The translations under genes and the position numbers were made by a program. From NCBI GenBank assembly GCA_003577005.1, contig QEUW01000008.1, positions 1 through 53,051 of the forward strand: DNA of 53,051 bases, read 5' to 3'. The notes below the pieces were generated by a model that did not search any database, was not told where the DNA came from, and worked only from the letters and a program-made list of their open reading frames with translations. Positions within the stretch are counted from its first letter, which is position 1, and each line of letters opens with the position of its first letter. Below are positions 16,951-26,601 of this stretch, one piece after another. This DNA is from Chloroflexota bacterium. GTDB lineage: Bacteria; Chloroflexota; Anaerolineae; Caldilineales; Caldilineaceae.

Positions 16951-19635
16951 ATGACGCAAACGTTTGGTGGTCTCCTGAAGCAATTGCGCAAACGCGCCGG
17001 CATGACGCAGCACGATCTGGCTGCTGCCACCGGTTATAGTCGCGCCTTAATCAGTGCGTTGGAACAGAACACGCGTCTGCCCGACATCGAAGTGGTCATC
17101 CAAAGCTATCTACCAGCGTTGGGTTTGCAAACGGAGCCGCACCTGGCTGCCCAACTGGTCGAGCTGGCGGCACTGGCGCGCGGCGAGCGACCTCCTTCCG
17201 CCCTGACCCTCACTCGTGAGCGCCGCGAGGCAAGTACACAGCAAACGAACGCAGATCCCCCCCAGCTCCCCATCCCACCTACAGCACTCATTGGACGCGA
17301 CCACGAGATCAGCCACATTTGCCATCGCCTGCTAGGCTACCAAGGCCGCTTGTTGACGTTGGTGGGTCCGCCCGGCGTGGGCAAGACCCGGTTAGCGCAG
17401 GCGGTGCTCGCCCAACTGCAATATATGTATCAAGACGGCGCTCTTTTTGTGCCGTTGGCAGCCGTGAGTGATCCAACACTACTGGCTGCTACCCTGCTGA
17501 GCGCCTTGAAGCTGCCGGATGGCTCGTCCAAGCCACCCCAAACGCAGTTGGTCGAGGTTCTGCGCCGCAAGGAGATGCTGCTGGTCTTGGACAATTTCGA
17601 GCAGATCATCGCCGCAGCACCCCTCGTAGCAGAATTGCTGGCGGAATGCCCCGCGCTCCGTATCCTCGTCACTAGCCGCGAACGGCTGCACCTGCGTGCC
17701 GAGCAACGCTACAGAGTGCCGCCACTGGCCCTCGCCTCGGCTGTCGAACTGTTCGTCCAGCGTGCTCAGGCAGTGGATAGCGATTTCAGCCTCACGCCCC
17801 ATAATCGTCCGACCCTGGAAGCAATTTGTGAACGGTTAGATCGCCTGCCATTGGCGCTGGAGTTGGGGGCCGCCCAGATTGAACTCTTCTCGCCTACCCA
17901 ATTGTTGCGCGAATTGCAGGCTCACCCACTCGAGCTGCTTGTGGATGGCGCACAAGATTTACCAGCGCAGCACCGCACCTTGCGGGCTGCGATCCAGCGC
18001 AGTTACCAGTCGCTGGCGGAAGGGGAGCGTACGCTTCTGCGTGGCCTGGGTGTCTTTGTGGGCGGCTTTGCTTTACCTGAGGTAGAAGCGGTCATGGAGG
18101 AGAGATTGGTAGCTAGGGACTGGCGCTTGAATGACGATGCCATCCCTCCGTCGCTCGTCTCGCTGCTCCGCTCCCTTGTCAGCAAAAGCCTGGTCCACAC
18201 CGAAACGACGTCGGCTGGCGAGCAGCGCTTTCTGCTGCTGGAGACAATCCGTGAATTTGCTCTGGAGCAAATGCACAGCCATGGCGAGGCTGCGCTACTA
18301 CGGCAGCGGCACTATGCCGCCTATCTGCACCTCTTCCGCACGGGAGATAGCTATCTGCGTGGGCCACAGGCCATCCATTGGTTTCATCGTCTGGATGCAG
18401 AACAAGGCAATTGGCGGGCAGCGCTCCAATGGGCGCTGGAGAGTGGCCGTTATAGCGATCTTGCTTGGATGGGCATCGCGCTCTTTTGGTTCTGGCAGCG
18501 CCGTGGCCATGTGCGCGAAGCGATGTTGTGGATGGAGCCGGTTCTGCCCTATCGCCATACATTGTCGCCTGATCTACAGCTGGCATATCTGCATGTTATC
18601 TTTACCTCGTGGGCCGTGCTAGGAGAGTTTCAGCAGGCCGAGCACAATCGGCAAGAACTCGTCCAGTTGGCGCAAGCTTGTGACAATCAGAATCTGCGCG
18701 CAGCCACCCTGCTCGCCGTGGCCATTTCGACGCCGAAGTTCAGCGAGGCAGCAGCTGCCTTTGAACAGACGATTGCGTTGGCGCGCCAAATCGAGGAACC
18801 ACAAAGGATACCGGACGGATTTTGCATTATTGGCAACGATACCCCGCATTTGCTGGCGAGTGCGCTACATTGGTATAGCGAGTTACGCTTGGGGCAAGGG
18901 GACTACGAGCAAGCAACCGGGCTCTGCACCGAAAGCTTAGCAATTCTGCGGGCAATGGGGAACTGCGATACCATCGCCTATCCTTTGGGCAATCTCGGGC
19001 GGCTGGCGCTGATGCGTGGCGAGGTGGCACAGGCGCACGCCTGGATTGCAGAAGCGATGAGCATTGCACAAGTGATCGGGAATCAATTTGGCCTTGCCTA
19101 TTGGTTGCCCTGGCTAGCGAGGACGAAATTCTATTTGGGCGAGACCGAGGCGGCCTGGCAGCTCTTCAATCAAGCGCAACAAATGTGTTTGGATATTTCG
19201 TATTACCCGATCCTACCGAATATTGCTACTGGTCTGGCAATCATTGCCCTGCACCGGGCCGATTTCAATCAAGCTGAGCAGATGATTGGTGAAGCGCTTG
19301 CCGGGTTTGCAAAAGCTCGTTGGCTCACAGCGGAGCTGATCGAAGGATGGTTAACCATGGCGCGCCTAGCTACGTTGCGTCAACACTTCACACGCGCAGC
19401 GACCTTCTTTGGTCTGGTGAGTCGGTTGCAGACGGAGCTTCATCATGCGATAGATGCACCCATGCGTCCGCTGATTGACGCTGCGCTGGCGATGGCGCAG
19501 ACGGCGCTAGACCCGACTGTCTTTGCCGAGGCATTCGCCACCGGACAGCAGATGTCACTTGAGGAAGCATTCGCTACGATTCTAACCCCAGGCCCAGTTG
19601 CCACTTGGCCTTCCCATCCTGCACCCAATTCGTGA
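16951..19635 (+). CDS. XRE-family STAND transcriptional regulator
   Basis: This 894-residue regulator has an N-terminal XRE/Cro-type helix-turn-helix (about 5-60; LLKQLRKRAGMTQHDLAAAT and SRALISALEQNTRLP). A linker leads to an NB-ARC-like ATPase with Walker A GPPGVGKTR at 139-147, Walker [10 protein letters not shown] at 209-217 and the sensor TSRERLHLRAEQRY. A TPR-like C-terminal half follows (about 400-890). The start at 16951 follows AGAGGAAAG and begins exactly at the HTH; an in-frame extension upstream is rejected because it lacks a ribosome site. Unlike the LuxR and BTAD regulators here, it binds DNA through its N-terminus. It is divergent from the cupin gene, its likely target. The ligand is unknown. 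Confidence 0.9.
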   Translation: MTQTFGGLLKQLRKRAGMTQHDLAAATGYSRALISALEQNTRLPDIEVVIQSYLPALGLQTEPHLAAQLVELAALARGERPPSALTLTRERREASTQQTNADPPQLPIPPTALIGRDHEISHICHRLLGYQGRLLTLVGPPGVGKTRLAQAVLAQLQYMYQDGALFVPLAAVSDPTLLAATLLSALKLPDGSSKPPQTQLVEVLRRKEMLLVLDNFEQIIAAAPLVAELLAECPALRILVTSRERLHLRAEQRYRVPPLALASAVELFVQRAQAVDSDFSLTPHNRPTLEAICERLDRLPLALELGAAQIELFSPTQLLRELQAHPLELLVDGAQDLPAQHRTLRAAIQRSYQSLAEGERTLLRGLGVFVGGFALPEVEAVMEERLVARDWRLNDDAIPPSLVSLLRSLVSKSLVHTETTSAGEQRFLLLETIREFALEQMHSHGEAALLRQRHYAAYLHLFRTGDSYLRGPQAIHWFHRLDAEQGNWRAALQWALESGRYSDLAWMGIALFWFWQRRGHVREAMLWMEPVLPYRHTLSPDLQLAYLHVIFTSWAVLGEFQQAEHNRQELVQLAQACDNQNLRAATLLAVAISTPKFSEAAAAFEQTIALARQIEEPQRIPDGFCIIGNDTPHLLASALHWYSELRLGQGDYEQATGLCTESLAILRAMGNCDTIAYPLGNLGRLALMRGEVAQAHAWIAEAMSIAQVIGNQFGLAYWLPWLARTKFYLGETEAAWQLFNQAQQMCLDISYYPILPNIATGLAIIALHRADFNQAEQMIGEALAGFAKARWLTAELIEGWLTMARLATLRQHFTRAATFFGLVSRLQTELHHAIDAPMRPLIDAALAMAQTALDPTVFAEAFATGQQMSLEEAFATILTPGPVATWPSHPAPNS

Positions 19636-19969
19636 ATTCGTGCGGAGAACAGCGGCAGAGAAAACAATGGAGTCACGGCAAGTGGCGACGCATCATGCCG
19701 CTCAGACCACACTGCGCGGTCAATACGGCAAAGCTTCGGCTAAATGCGTAACTCCAATTCCGCCTTCTTCCGATGAGACGGCAAAAGGTCTGCAGTCCAG
19801 TGGCAAATTGGAGACTCGCCTTCCCGGCGCAACAACGGCTGTGAGTGCGGCCCGAACGTTGGCACCCTGGACGAGTGAAGGATGAGGTGGCGACACGACT
19901 ATCCACGACGGTTGGCTTTCCCAACCACAGGCACTTTTATAATCTCGGCGGGTCGAAACATAAGCAAAA
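19636..19969. other. Non-coding stretch after the XRE-STAND gene
   Basis: These 334 bases lie between two convergent genes. A short hairpin (GGTTGG, CTTTC, CCAACC) at about 19910-19926 is the only visible structure and could act as a terminator for the plus-strand gene, though it lies far downstream. No supported gene is present. Confidence 0.5.
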
Positions 19970-20287
19970 TCACACCAGGTTCTGTTCGGCAGCCACGCGT
20001 GTGGCCATCGCCCGTGACGTGACGTTCAATTTGCTATAGATGACGGTGGTATGCGCATTGACGGTGCGCCACCCCTCTTTCTTGCCAGGCTGAAGCTGGC
20101 TCGTCACCACTCTGGCGTGCATGATTTTCCCTCCCAAAATGAAATTGTCAGCGGCTGGTGGCTCAGCTGACCGCGTGATCGGTCGGCAAGCGGCGAACAT
20201 AGCTACTAGTGTCGTGCCGGCCATCAATAGTAAAAAAGTGCGCCGCGCCGGGGGATGTTGCGTATTGATCAAGTGATTAGCTGACAT
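19970..20287 (-). pseudogene. Chimeric gene scar: hydrolase signal peptide, ABM start and LuxR tail fused in one frame
   Basis: A 105-residue open frame joins three recognisable fragments. Residues 1-45 copy the lipoprotein leader of the hydrolase at 14232-15230 (SANHLINTQHPPARRTFLLL and MAGTTLVAMFAACRPITR). Next come the intergenic bases and start of an ABM-like protein (MHARVVTSQLQPGKKEGW). The end is the last half of a LuxR helix-turn-helix (TVNAHTTVIYSKLNVTSRAM and ATRVAAEQNLV). The order matches hydrolase then ABM then LuxR on the minus strand, so two deletions could have produced it. The ATG at 20287 has AGGAGAAACAAG before it and a class A promoter stands upstream, so it may still be expressed as a lipoprotein stub. 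Confidence 0.75.
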
Positions 20288-20438
20288 CTTGTTTCTCCTG
20301 AAACTCCGCACAGCCATGTTCTATTTCAGGTTCTTGCTGATCTCACTCATCTGCTGCTTTCTGATCGCCGGTTGGTCCTGCCTCACCACTTGTTCCACCC
20401 TACGTGCTTGTCACTGAACATCGACTACGTGCGTTGTC

Positions 20439-20500
20439 AGTGTACCGGCTGGCTGGCGACAGCGCATCGGTGCGGATGCTTATTTCGTTCCCTATTTGTG
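20439..20500 (-). promoter_or_regulatory. Class A promoter, copy 6
   Basis: The element at 20462-20500 (GCGCATCGGTGCGGATGCTT, then ATTTCG and TTCCCTATTTGTG) is 17 bases from TACACT (20439-20444) on the minus strand. It lies directly downstream of LuxR-STAND gene 2, as copy 2 does for gene 1. Confidence 0.65.
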
Positions 20501-20589
20501 CTTTGCCGGATGCTTACGGCGAACTAGGTATTGGGGATCAATTGCCGGCTATCCTCATCATTTTGCCTGGTGATGTATCGCCCGCAATG

Positions 20590-20621
20590 AAAAAAGAGGT
20601 GAGCAACTGCTCATCCTCCTC
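20590..20621 (-). terminator. Rho-independent terminator of LuxR-STAND gene 2
   Basis: On the minus strand GAGG and TGAGCA pair with TGCTCA and CCTC (one bulged A), followed by TTTTTT. It lies about 30 bases beyond the stop codon at 20652. Confidence 0.8.
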
Positions 20622-20651
20622 TTGTTGGTTGTTGTAGCTGATGTTGTGGCT

Positions 20652-23261
20652 TTATCCGAGGTGGTGGTCGATGGCGATGCGTGTTGCTGCTGCGCGCGAA
20701 GTAACACCTAACTTACCAAAGATCGAGGTCACATGCGCATTGACGGTGCGCCGGCTGATGACCAACTGGTCAGCGATCTGAACATAGGACAGCCCCTGCA
20801 CCATGAGCCGTAGCACCTCAACTTCGCGTGCGGTCAGGCCGGCGGGATAGGTGGGGGGAGGCGACATGACAGGATTGGGCTCGACTAGCGTTGGTCCAGG
20901 CTCCGGCACTTCTCCCGCCGCCAATGCATAGGCGATAGCCTGGTCCATCGTCAGCGCGCGCCCTGTGGCCCACTGGGTAGCCTCGGTCTCGGCATCCAAC
21001 TCTGCGCGCAGCGCCGTGACTTCACGATCATATTCGGGTCGTTCCAGATTGGTCATGGACGCGCCAATCACTGCGCGCAGCGCCTCTGCCGCACCCAACA
21101 GCCGCGCAGCGCGGCTGAACTGATCCTGTGCGCGGGCAAGGAAGGCAAAACATTCGAGTTGGTGCGCGACCGCCGCCCGTAGGCCGAATTCCTGCCAGAC
21201 CACAATTGTCTCTTGGTAGAGACGTTGGGCCGCCTCCAGATTGCCCGAGCGCCGCTCAACGTGTGCCAGGTCGCTGTAGGTCTCGTTGAATCGATAGCGG
21301 TCACCTAGCTGGCGAAAGAGCGCGAGGGCTTCCCCGATGTGCGCCCGCGCCTCCTCCCACTGGCCGGCGTAGGCGGCCACACGCGCCAGCACCAGCACCG
21401 CCTGCGCTGTCGCCCAAGGCATGCCGATCTCACGTGCCAGTCGGGCACTTTCTACGCTGCTTACGCGCGCGGCGGCTAGGTCGCCGCGCGCGGCCAAGAG
21501 AAAGCGGCTCTGCAGGCCCAACGCAAAGGACAGGGTGAGCGTATCGCCGGTCTCTCGTCCCAATGCGATGGCCTCTGCCAAGGCACATTCGGCCTCGGCT
21601 GTATCCCCTCGCAGCATGGCGGCATATCCCAAGTTCGCCAGCGCCCAGCCGAGCCCCTGGTGGTCCTCCACCTGCCGGTACAAGCGTACGCTCGCTTCCC
21701 GGGCGGCCAGCGCGGCCGCAATGTCGTGTGTCACAAAGGCCATATTGGCCAGGCCGAGTAGGGCTTTGGCCTGCGCCGCACGCCGACTCTGGGCCGCTTC
21801 CCCTTCGAGTGCGGGCAAGGCGCTGATCTGGTCCAAGAGCGCTTGCAGCCAGGCGCGGCCTTCGGTCGGATAGCCACGCCGCGCCCAAAACTCGGCCAAC
21901 ATCCCGGCCAGGCGCAGCGCAGCATCGGCGTTGTGTTCGGCTCCCCACTGCAAGGCGGCCCGGAAGTTATCATGCTCGACGGCGTATTGCTCCAACTGGC
22001 GCACCTGATGCGGACCACGTAAGTGCGGCTTCCCAGCCTCCGCCAGTTGAAGATAGTAGTCCAGATGGCGGTGCTGCACCTCCGCCGCCTCATCCATGGC
22101 CAACAACTTTTCGTGGCTATATTGCCGGATGGTCTCCAACAGGTGGTAGCGTGCAGAGTCTTCCTGTTCGTCTGCGGCCACCAACGATTGGTTGACGAGC
22201 TGGGCCAGCAGGTCCAGCACGTCTAAATCGGCGTTGATCGCTTTCGCCGCTTCGAGGGTAAAGCCGCCGACAAAGACGGCCAACCGCCGAAAGAGCATCT
22301 GTTCAGCCGGCGAAAGCAGGTCATAGCTCCAGGCGATCTCATCGCGCAGGGTGCGCTGGCGCACCGGCAGATCGTGCGGGCCACCGGTGAGCAGCGTCAG
22401 CCGCTCATTGAGCCGCGCCAGCAGGGTAGCCGGGGCAAACAACTTGATGCGGGCGGCGGCCAGTTCAATGGCGAGCGGCAGCCCATCCAGGCCGATACAA
22501 ATCTTGGCAACATCAGCCGCATTGGCAGAAGTGAGAGCAAAATCAGGCTTCACTGCCCTGGCCCGCTGGCAGAAGAGTTCCATGGCGGCATAGTCGCTCA
22601 GCGGCGTTGGCGCTTTTTCCAACGTGGCAAGTTGCCCGGCGTCCGGTAAGCTCAGGGGCGGCACGGGAAATTCCTGTTCGCCATAGAGATGGAGCGTGGC
22701 CCGGCTGGTCACCAAGACTTTTAGGCGCCGGCACTCACTCAACAGCCCACTCACTAGCAGTGCAGCGGCCAAGACCTGCTCGAAATTGTCGAGCACGAGT
22801 AGGAGTTGCTTGTCGCGCAGGTACTCGTGCAGACTCTCCTGCAACGGCCGTCCCGCAACCTCGCGCACGCCCAGCGTCTGGGCAACCGCCGCGCAGACCA
22901 GGTCAGGATCGCTGATGGGGGCCAACGAGACAAAATAGACCCCATCCACAAAATGGTCGAGCAGGTTGGCAGCCGCTTGCAGCGCCAGCCGCGTCTTGCC
23001 AATCCCACCCGGCCCGGTGAGGGTGAGCAGCCCAATCTCGTCTTGCAGCAAGAGGTGCTGGATGGCCGCCAGGTCGTGGTCACGCCCGATGAGCGGGCTG
23101 CGGGGCAAGAGCAGGTTGGTACCTGGCTGCTGGGCAGCGTGTAGCTGTCCAGGTTCGTCTTGGCTGGGGAGCGTGATTTCCGTCCCATCAGGGCGAGGGG
23201 GCGCCGGTGCATCGGCTGTTGTTGGGGTGGCGTGCCCGCCCTCGGGCTGGGGCTTGCTCAT
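20652..23261 (-). CDS. LuxR-family STAND transcriptional regulator 2
   Basis: This 869-residue paralogue of the regulator at 872-3484 has the same plan. It has a proline-rich N-terminal tail, an ATPase with Walker [10 protein letters not shown] at 83-91 and Walker [10 protein letters not shown] near 153-161, [14 protein letters not shown], a TPR-like middle and a C-terminal LuxR HTH ([38 protein letters not shown]). The N-terminal 390 residues and the HTH are closely similar to copy 1, whereas the TPR region differs strongly, so the two likely sense different ligands but read similar DNA. Promoter, leader and the upstream structured repeat are also shared, showing a segmental duplication. The class A promoter at 20439 is the obvious nearby target. 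Confidence 0.93.
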   Translation of the reverse strand: MSKPQPEGGHATPTTADAPAPPRPDGTEITLPSQDEPGQLHAAQQPGTNLLLPRSPLIGRDHDLAAIQHLLLQDEIGLLTLTGPGGIGKTRLALQAAANLLDHFVDGVYFVSLAPISDPDLVCAAVAQTLGVREVAGRPLQESLHEYLRDKQLLLVLDNFEQVLAAALLVSGLLSECRRLKVLVTSRATLHLYGEQEFPVPPLSLPDAGQLATLEKAPTPLSDYAAMELFCQRARAVKPDFALTSANAADVAKICIGLDGLPLAIELAAARIKLFAPATLLARLNERLTLLTGGPHDLPVRQRTLRDEIAWSYDLLSPAEQMLFRRLAVFVGGFTLEAAKAINADLDVLDLLAQLVNQSLVAADEQEDSARYHLLETIRQYSHEKLLAMDEAAEVQHRHLDYYLQLAEAGKPHLRGPHQVRQLEQYAVEHDNFRAALQWGAEHNADAALRLAGMLAEFWARRGYPTEGRAWLQALLDQISALPALEGEAAQSRRAAQAKALLGLANMAFVTHDIAAALAAREASVRLYRQVEDHQGLGWALANLGYAAMLRGDTAEAECALAEAIALGRETGDTLTLSFALGLQSRFLLAARGDLAAARVSSVESARLAREIGMPWATAQAVLVLARVAAYAGQWEEARAHIGEALALFRQLGDRYRFNETYSDLAHVERRSGNLEAAQRLYQETIVVWQEFGLRAAVAHQLECFAFLARAQDQFSRAARLLGAAEALRAVIGASMTNLERPEYDREVTALRAELDAETEATQWATGRALTMDQAIAYALAAGEVPEPGPTLVEPNPVMSPPPTYPAGLTAREVEVLRLMVQGLSYVQIADQLVISRRTVNAHVTSIFGKLGVTSRAAATRIAIDHHLG

Positions 23262-23384
23262 AGATCACCGTGAAAACCTCTAGGGTCCGATTCCAAACAG
23301 CGAACATGGCTGGCGAAAGTGTGGGTAGGGAGCATGCCATCAACTGTAGCGCACAGGACAGGCTTGAGAAGGCCGGATGACGGA

Positions 23385-23414
23385 ATTATAGCACCGGCGC
23401 CTGCTCTGCCTCAA
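23385..23414 (-). promoter_or_regulatory. Promoter of LuxR-STAND gene 2
   Basis: TTGAGG (23409-23414) and TATAAT (23385-23390) are 18 bases apart on the minus strand, in the same sequence context as the promoter at 3607-3636, including the GGCGCC centre. Confidence 0.8.
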
Positions 23415-23459
23415 GCATAACCATCCCTCGATTTCACAGACCGATGGTTTGGATTCGAT

Positions 23460-23690
23460 CAGTCGAACCCGCGACCCTATTCCCGCCTAAGCCCATAACA
23501 AAACAAACTGGGCCAACAGTTTCTCCTGTTGACCCAGTTATAAGGGTGATTCAATTAGGCCTATAGTATCAGCGGACCCGACGAGAGTCGCATTCGCACG
23601 AGTCCACTTCGATTTTTAGCCTTGCCAAAGCATATCGTAGAGTCGGATCTGGCGCAAGTAGCTTTCTGCACGCAGATCGTCTGCTTTGGT
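23460..23690 (-). repeat. Structured repeat, copy B (hairpin 23506-23539)
   Basis: This copy differs from the others in the stem: AACTGGG pairs with CCCAGTT where copy A has AACAGGG with CCCTGTT. That is a compensatory change that keeps the 14-bp hairpin. The flank shares TCGTCGGGTCCGC and CTATAGGCCTAATTGAAT with copy C. It lies upstream of the promoter of LuxR-STAND gene 2, reading towards it. Confidence 0.75.
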
Positions 23691-23868
23691 TAAAGACGCG
23701 ATAGGGGTTGGTTCGGCAACAGAGCAGAAAACTCACACGCTCTCGGCCATTCACGTGATCCGCCGCGCTATCTATGCAACAAAAGTTTAGGTTTCGTTGT
23801 AACCTCCGCTCTTCCACTTTGCGGTAACCACTCTAGTGCCTGATTGGGTTCGCTACAAATTCGTTTGG

Positions 23869-23925
23869 TGGAGCGCCACTTGGAGCGCTGGTTGGCGCGC
23901 AGATGGAGCGGCAGATCGCTATTCT
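23869..23925 (+). promoter_or_regulatory. Class B (SARP-type) promoter of the MFS operon
   Basis: Four heptamers lie in direct repeat: TGGAGCG at 23869 and 23881, TGGCGCG at 23893 and TGGAGCG at 23904, with 12, 12 and 11 base periods. Nine bases after the last repeat stands a -10 box TATTCT (23920-23925). The MFS start codon is at 23970. SARP/BTAD activators bind heptamer direct repeats with about one helical turn between them, ending near 8 bases from the -10 box. Confidence 0.7.
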
Positions 23926-23969
23926 AGAAGGGCGAATCTTTCTGCCGCTTTTCAAACGGAGCACCAACC

Positions 23970-25226
23970 ATGAACAAACGACACTTCATTCCCCTCTTTA
24001 TTTCCAGCTTGATTGCGTGGTGGATCGGGTCCGGTCTCCTGCCGCTGCTGCCTATCTATGCGACCAAACTGGGGGCCAGTCCCGCCCTGGTCGGGAACTA
24101 CCTTTCGATCGTCTATTTGATGTTGGCCAGCGGGACGGCCAGCGCCGGCTGGCTGGCGAGCAAACTGCAACGCCGTCGGGGCCTGTTCATCCTAAGCAGC
24201 GTGGTCTGCGTGCCGGCTACCTATCTCATGGGTCAAGCCACAAATATCTGGCAATTGACGATCTTGACCTCCATTGTTTGGTTTGCCGCAGGCGGTGGCT
24301 TGACCCTGTTGGCCATCCTCACCGGGCGTCTAGCCGAAGCGGGCCAACGCGGGAAGCTCTTTGGCGCCCTGGCCCTCACGACTGCATTGGGCGGTCTGCT
24401 GGGTGGCTTTACCACCGGCCCGATTGCCGACCACTGGGGATACCCAACCCTCTTTGGCGTCCTGTCTTTCCTGTGGCTTGGGCAGATCGTCAGCGGGTTG
24501 TTCCTGCGCGACAAGACAGCGTCTGATCATCCGTCTGACCATCCATCTGACCATACGCTTGTTAGCGAGCAACGACTACACCAGCCGATCGTTCTCAGCC
24601 GTAGGTTTCTGCAACTGCTCATGGTGAACTTGCTCGCTGGGACGGCCGTATTTGTGCTCCTCATGGGCCAGTCGCTTGCCATGAATGGACTCGGCTTCAG
24701 CGCCTCTGCCATCACCATCATCAGCGCGATCAGTGGCATTGTCGGCGTGGGTCTCAACCCTTTGATGGGCCGTCTGTCTGACCGCATCCATCGCGGTCTC
24801 CTCTTGAGTATCACCTACGTTGGCAGCGCACTGGCCCTCGTCACGGTGGCCCTGGCCAGCAGCCTCTTCGACTTCGCCGTGGTGGCGCTGCTCGTTGCAG
24901 TGCAAGGCGCGGGAGCCGCCATTGGCGCCGCGTTGGTCGCCGATGTCCTGGGGCAGGATGCGTTGGATCGCGGGATGGGGTTCTTCGATGCTGCCAAGTG
25001 GGCCGGTGGTATCTGCGGCTTTGCCGGGACAGGGTATGCGGTCCAGATTTTAGGTCTACAGACAACGCTGTTGGCGGGTGCTCTCCTGCCGCTGCTGGCC
25101 GTGGCAATGCTGGCCTTGACGCTGATCGGCAACCCCAGCATGTCCACAGGTTCACAGCGTTTGGGTTCCAACCATCTTGTAACAGTGTTGCGCACGGTGC
25201 TGCGTCGCCGGCAGGCCAGTGTATAA
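23970..25226 (+). CDS. MFS transporter, probable drug exporter
   Basis: This 418-residue major facilitator protein has about 12 hydrophobic helices in two halves (FIPLFISSLIAWWIGSGLLP, FLQLLMVNLLAGTAVFVLLM). The loop motif after helix 2 (GWLASKLQRRRG) fits the conserved MFS motif A position. The central cytoplasmic loop contains a threefold SDHP repeat encoded by a 12-base tandem repeat at 24522-24557. Family members of this size commonly export drugs or metabolites by proton exchange. The ATG follows CGGAGCACCAACC. The serine hydrolase gene follows 133 bases downstream on the same strand, so both probably share the class B promoter at 23869. The regulator is probably the BTAD-STAND protein at 26602-30084. 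Confidence 0.9.
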   Translation: MNKRHFIPLFISSLIAWWIGSGLLPLLPIYATKLGASPALVGNYLSIVYLMLASGTASAGWLASKLQRRRGLFILSSVVCVPATYLMGQATNIWQLTILTSIVWFAAGGGLTLLAILTGRLAEAGQRGKLFGALALTTALGGLLGGFTTGPIADHWGYPTLFGVLSFLWLGQIVSGLFLRDKTASDHPSDHPSDHTLVSEQRLHQPIVLSRRFLQLLMVNLLAGTAVFVLLMGQSLAMNGLGFSASAITIISAISGIVGVGLNPLMGRLSDRIHRGLLLSITYVGSALALVTVALASSLFDFAVVALLVAVQGAGAAIGAALVADVLGQDALDRGMGFFDAAKWAGGICGFAGTGYAVQILGLQTTLLAGALLPLLAVAMLALTLIGNPSMSTGSQRLGSNHLVTVLRTVLRRRQASV

Positions 25227-25359
25227 AGATCACCGCTTGCCACGCGGTGGGAGTTCAAGTATCCTACCTTCGCCGGCCCAAACCTCAGCAAAACCAGGTT
25301 GGGTGTGTTGCCGGTCTGCAGGATCAAGACCCATAGCGATACAGAAGGGGGGATCTGCC

Positions 25360-26577
25360 ATGCAACTACGAATAGGCGCCCCGGCAGAAGTAGGCATGTG
25401 CCCAGAACGGATCGAGCGAGTGCGACGGCGCGTCCAATCTTGGGTGGATGGCAAGCTGCACAGTGCGCTGGTGGTGATAGCGGCGCGGCGCGGCGTGATT
25501 GTCCTACAAGCGGCCGTTGGCCAGCTCACGCCTGACCCTGCTTCGCCACCGGTGCAATTGGACAGCATCTTCCCCCTGGCTTCGATCAGCAAACCCATTG
25601 TCGCCACTGCCGCAATGATTCTAGTCGAGGATGCCCTGCTGGGATTAAATCGGCGGGTTCAGGAATACATTCCCGAATTCACCGGCCCCGGCAAGGAACA
25701 GGTTACGGTTCACCATCTGTTAACACACACAGCAGGCATCGACGATAGCGCTGTCGACATGCATATCGTCCAGAAAACGGGAACGACCGATCTGGCCCAG
25801 TTGGTGGACGACAAAGCAACCGTACATGATCTTTACGTTGAACTTGGCTATGATGCGCCGCTGATTTGCCCACCGGGTCAGCGCCATTATTACTGCCAAT
25901 ATGGCATTGAGTTAGTAGGCCAGATCATTGAACGGGTCAGTGGTCAGGCTCTGCCGGATTTTGCTCAGGAACGCATCTTTGCCCCGCTAGGGATGAACGA
26001 TACTCACTATGGAGTTCCCGCTGTCTTGCGGCCACGCACAGTCCGCCGACCGGATGATGCACCGTATGCTCAACCCGAGACAATCCCCTTAGATGGCACA
26101 CCAGTGCTGTGCAGGGCGCTTGGGGGATTCAATACGAATACATTTATGGAGAGTGTGTGGGCCTGTGGCAATGTCACCTCCACCGCACCGGATATGCTGC
26201 GTTTCGGCCAGATTTTCCTAAATCGAGGAATGTACGGGGATACGCGCATCCTCAGCCCGGCCGCCATCGCGCTCATGCGGCGCAATCCGATCCCCGGCGT
26301 AGGGTCATGGGTCGGCAATCAACAGGAGACTAGCGAAGCCTCTTATGGCTATGGTTGGTCGATCACGGGCAATACGCATTACATCAACAATGGCAGCTTA
26401 CTCTCGCCCGAAACTGTACGACACGGTGGGGCCGGCGGGGTGTTCATCTGGCTCGATCCTACCTATGAACTGGCCTCGATCTATTTTTCAGTTGAGTTGC
26501 AACCCAGCCCCTTCAAGGATCACAGAGCAAACAGTGATCTGTTCGTCAATGGCGTGACGGCGGCAATTACCGAATAA
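25360..26577 (+). CDS. Beta-lactamase-related serine hydrolase
   Basis: This 405-residue protein of the class C beta-lactamase/penicillin-binding-protein/esterase fold starts at the ATG after AAGGGGGGATCTGCC. The nucleophile motif SISK is at 75-78 (Ser75, Lys78). The second motif is a tyrosine in YYCQYGIELVGQIIERVSG, where family members have YxN-like residues, and the third is HGGAGGVFIW near the end. There is no signal peptide, so it is probably cytoplasmic. Substrates could be an ester, amide or lactone. It follows the MFS gene and is convergent with the BTAD-STAND gene, suggesting a hydrolyse-and-export pair. Confidence 0.9.
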   Translation: MQLRIGAPAEVGMCPERIERVRRRVQSWVDGKLHSALVVIAARRGVIVLQAAVGQLTPDPASPPVQLDSIFPLASISKPIVATAAMILVEDALLGLNRRVQEYIPEFTGPGKEQVTVHHLLTHTAGIDDSAVDMHIVQKTGTTDLAQLVDDKATVHDLYVELGYDAPLICPPGQRHYYCQYGIELVGQIIERVSGQALPDFAQERIFAPLGMNDTHYGVPAVLRPRTVRRPDDAPYAQPETIPLDGTPVLCRALGGFNTNTFMESVWACGNVTSTAPDMLRFGQIFLNRGMYGDTRILSPAAIALMRRNPIPGVGSWVGNQQETSEASYGYGWSITGNTHYINNGSLLSPETVRHGGAGGVFIWLDPTYELASIYFSVELQPSPFKDHRANSDLFVNGVTAAITE

Positions 26578-26601
26578 CTTCAACCCGCAATTAAATTTTC
26601 G

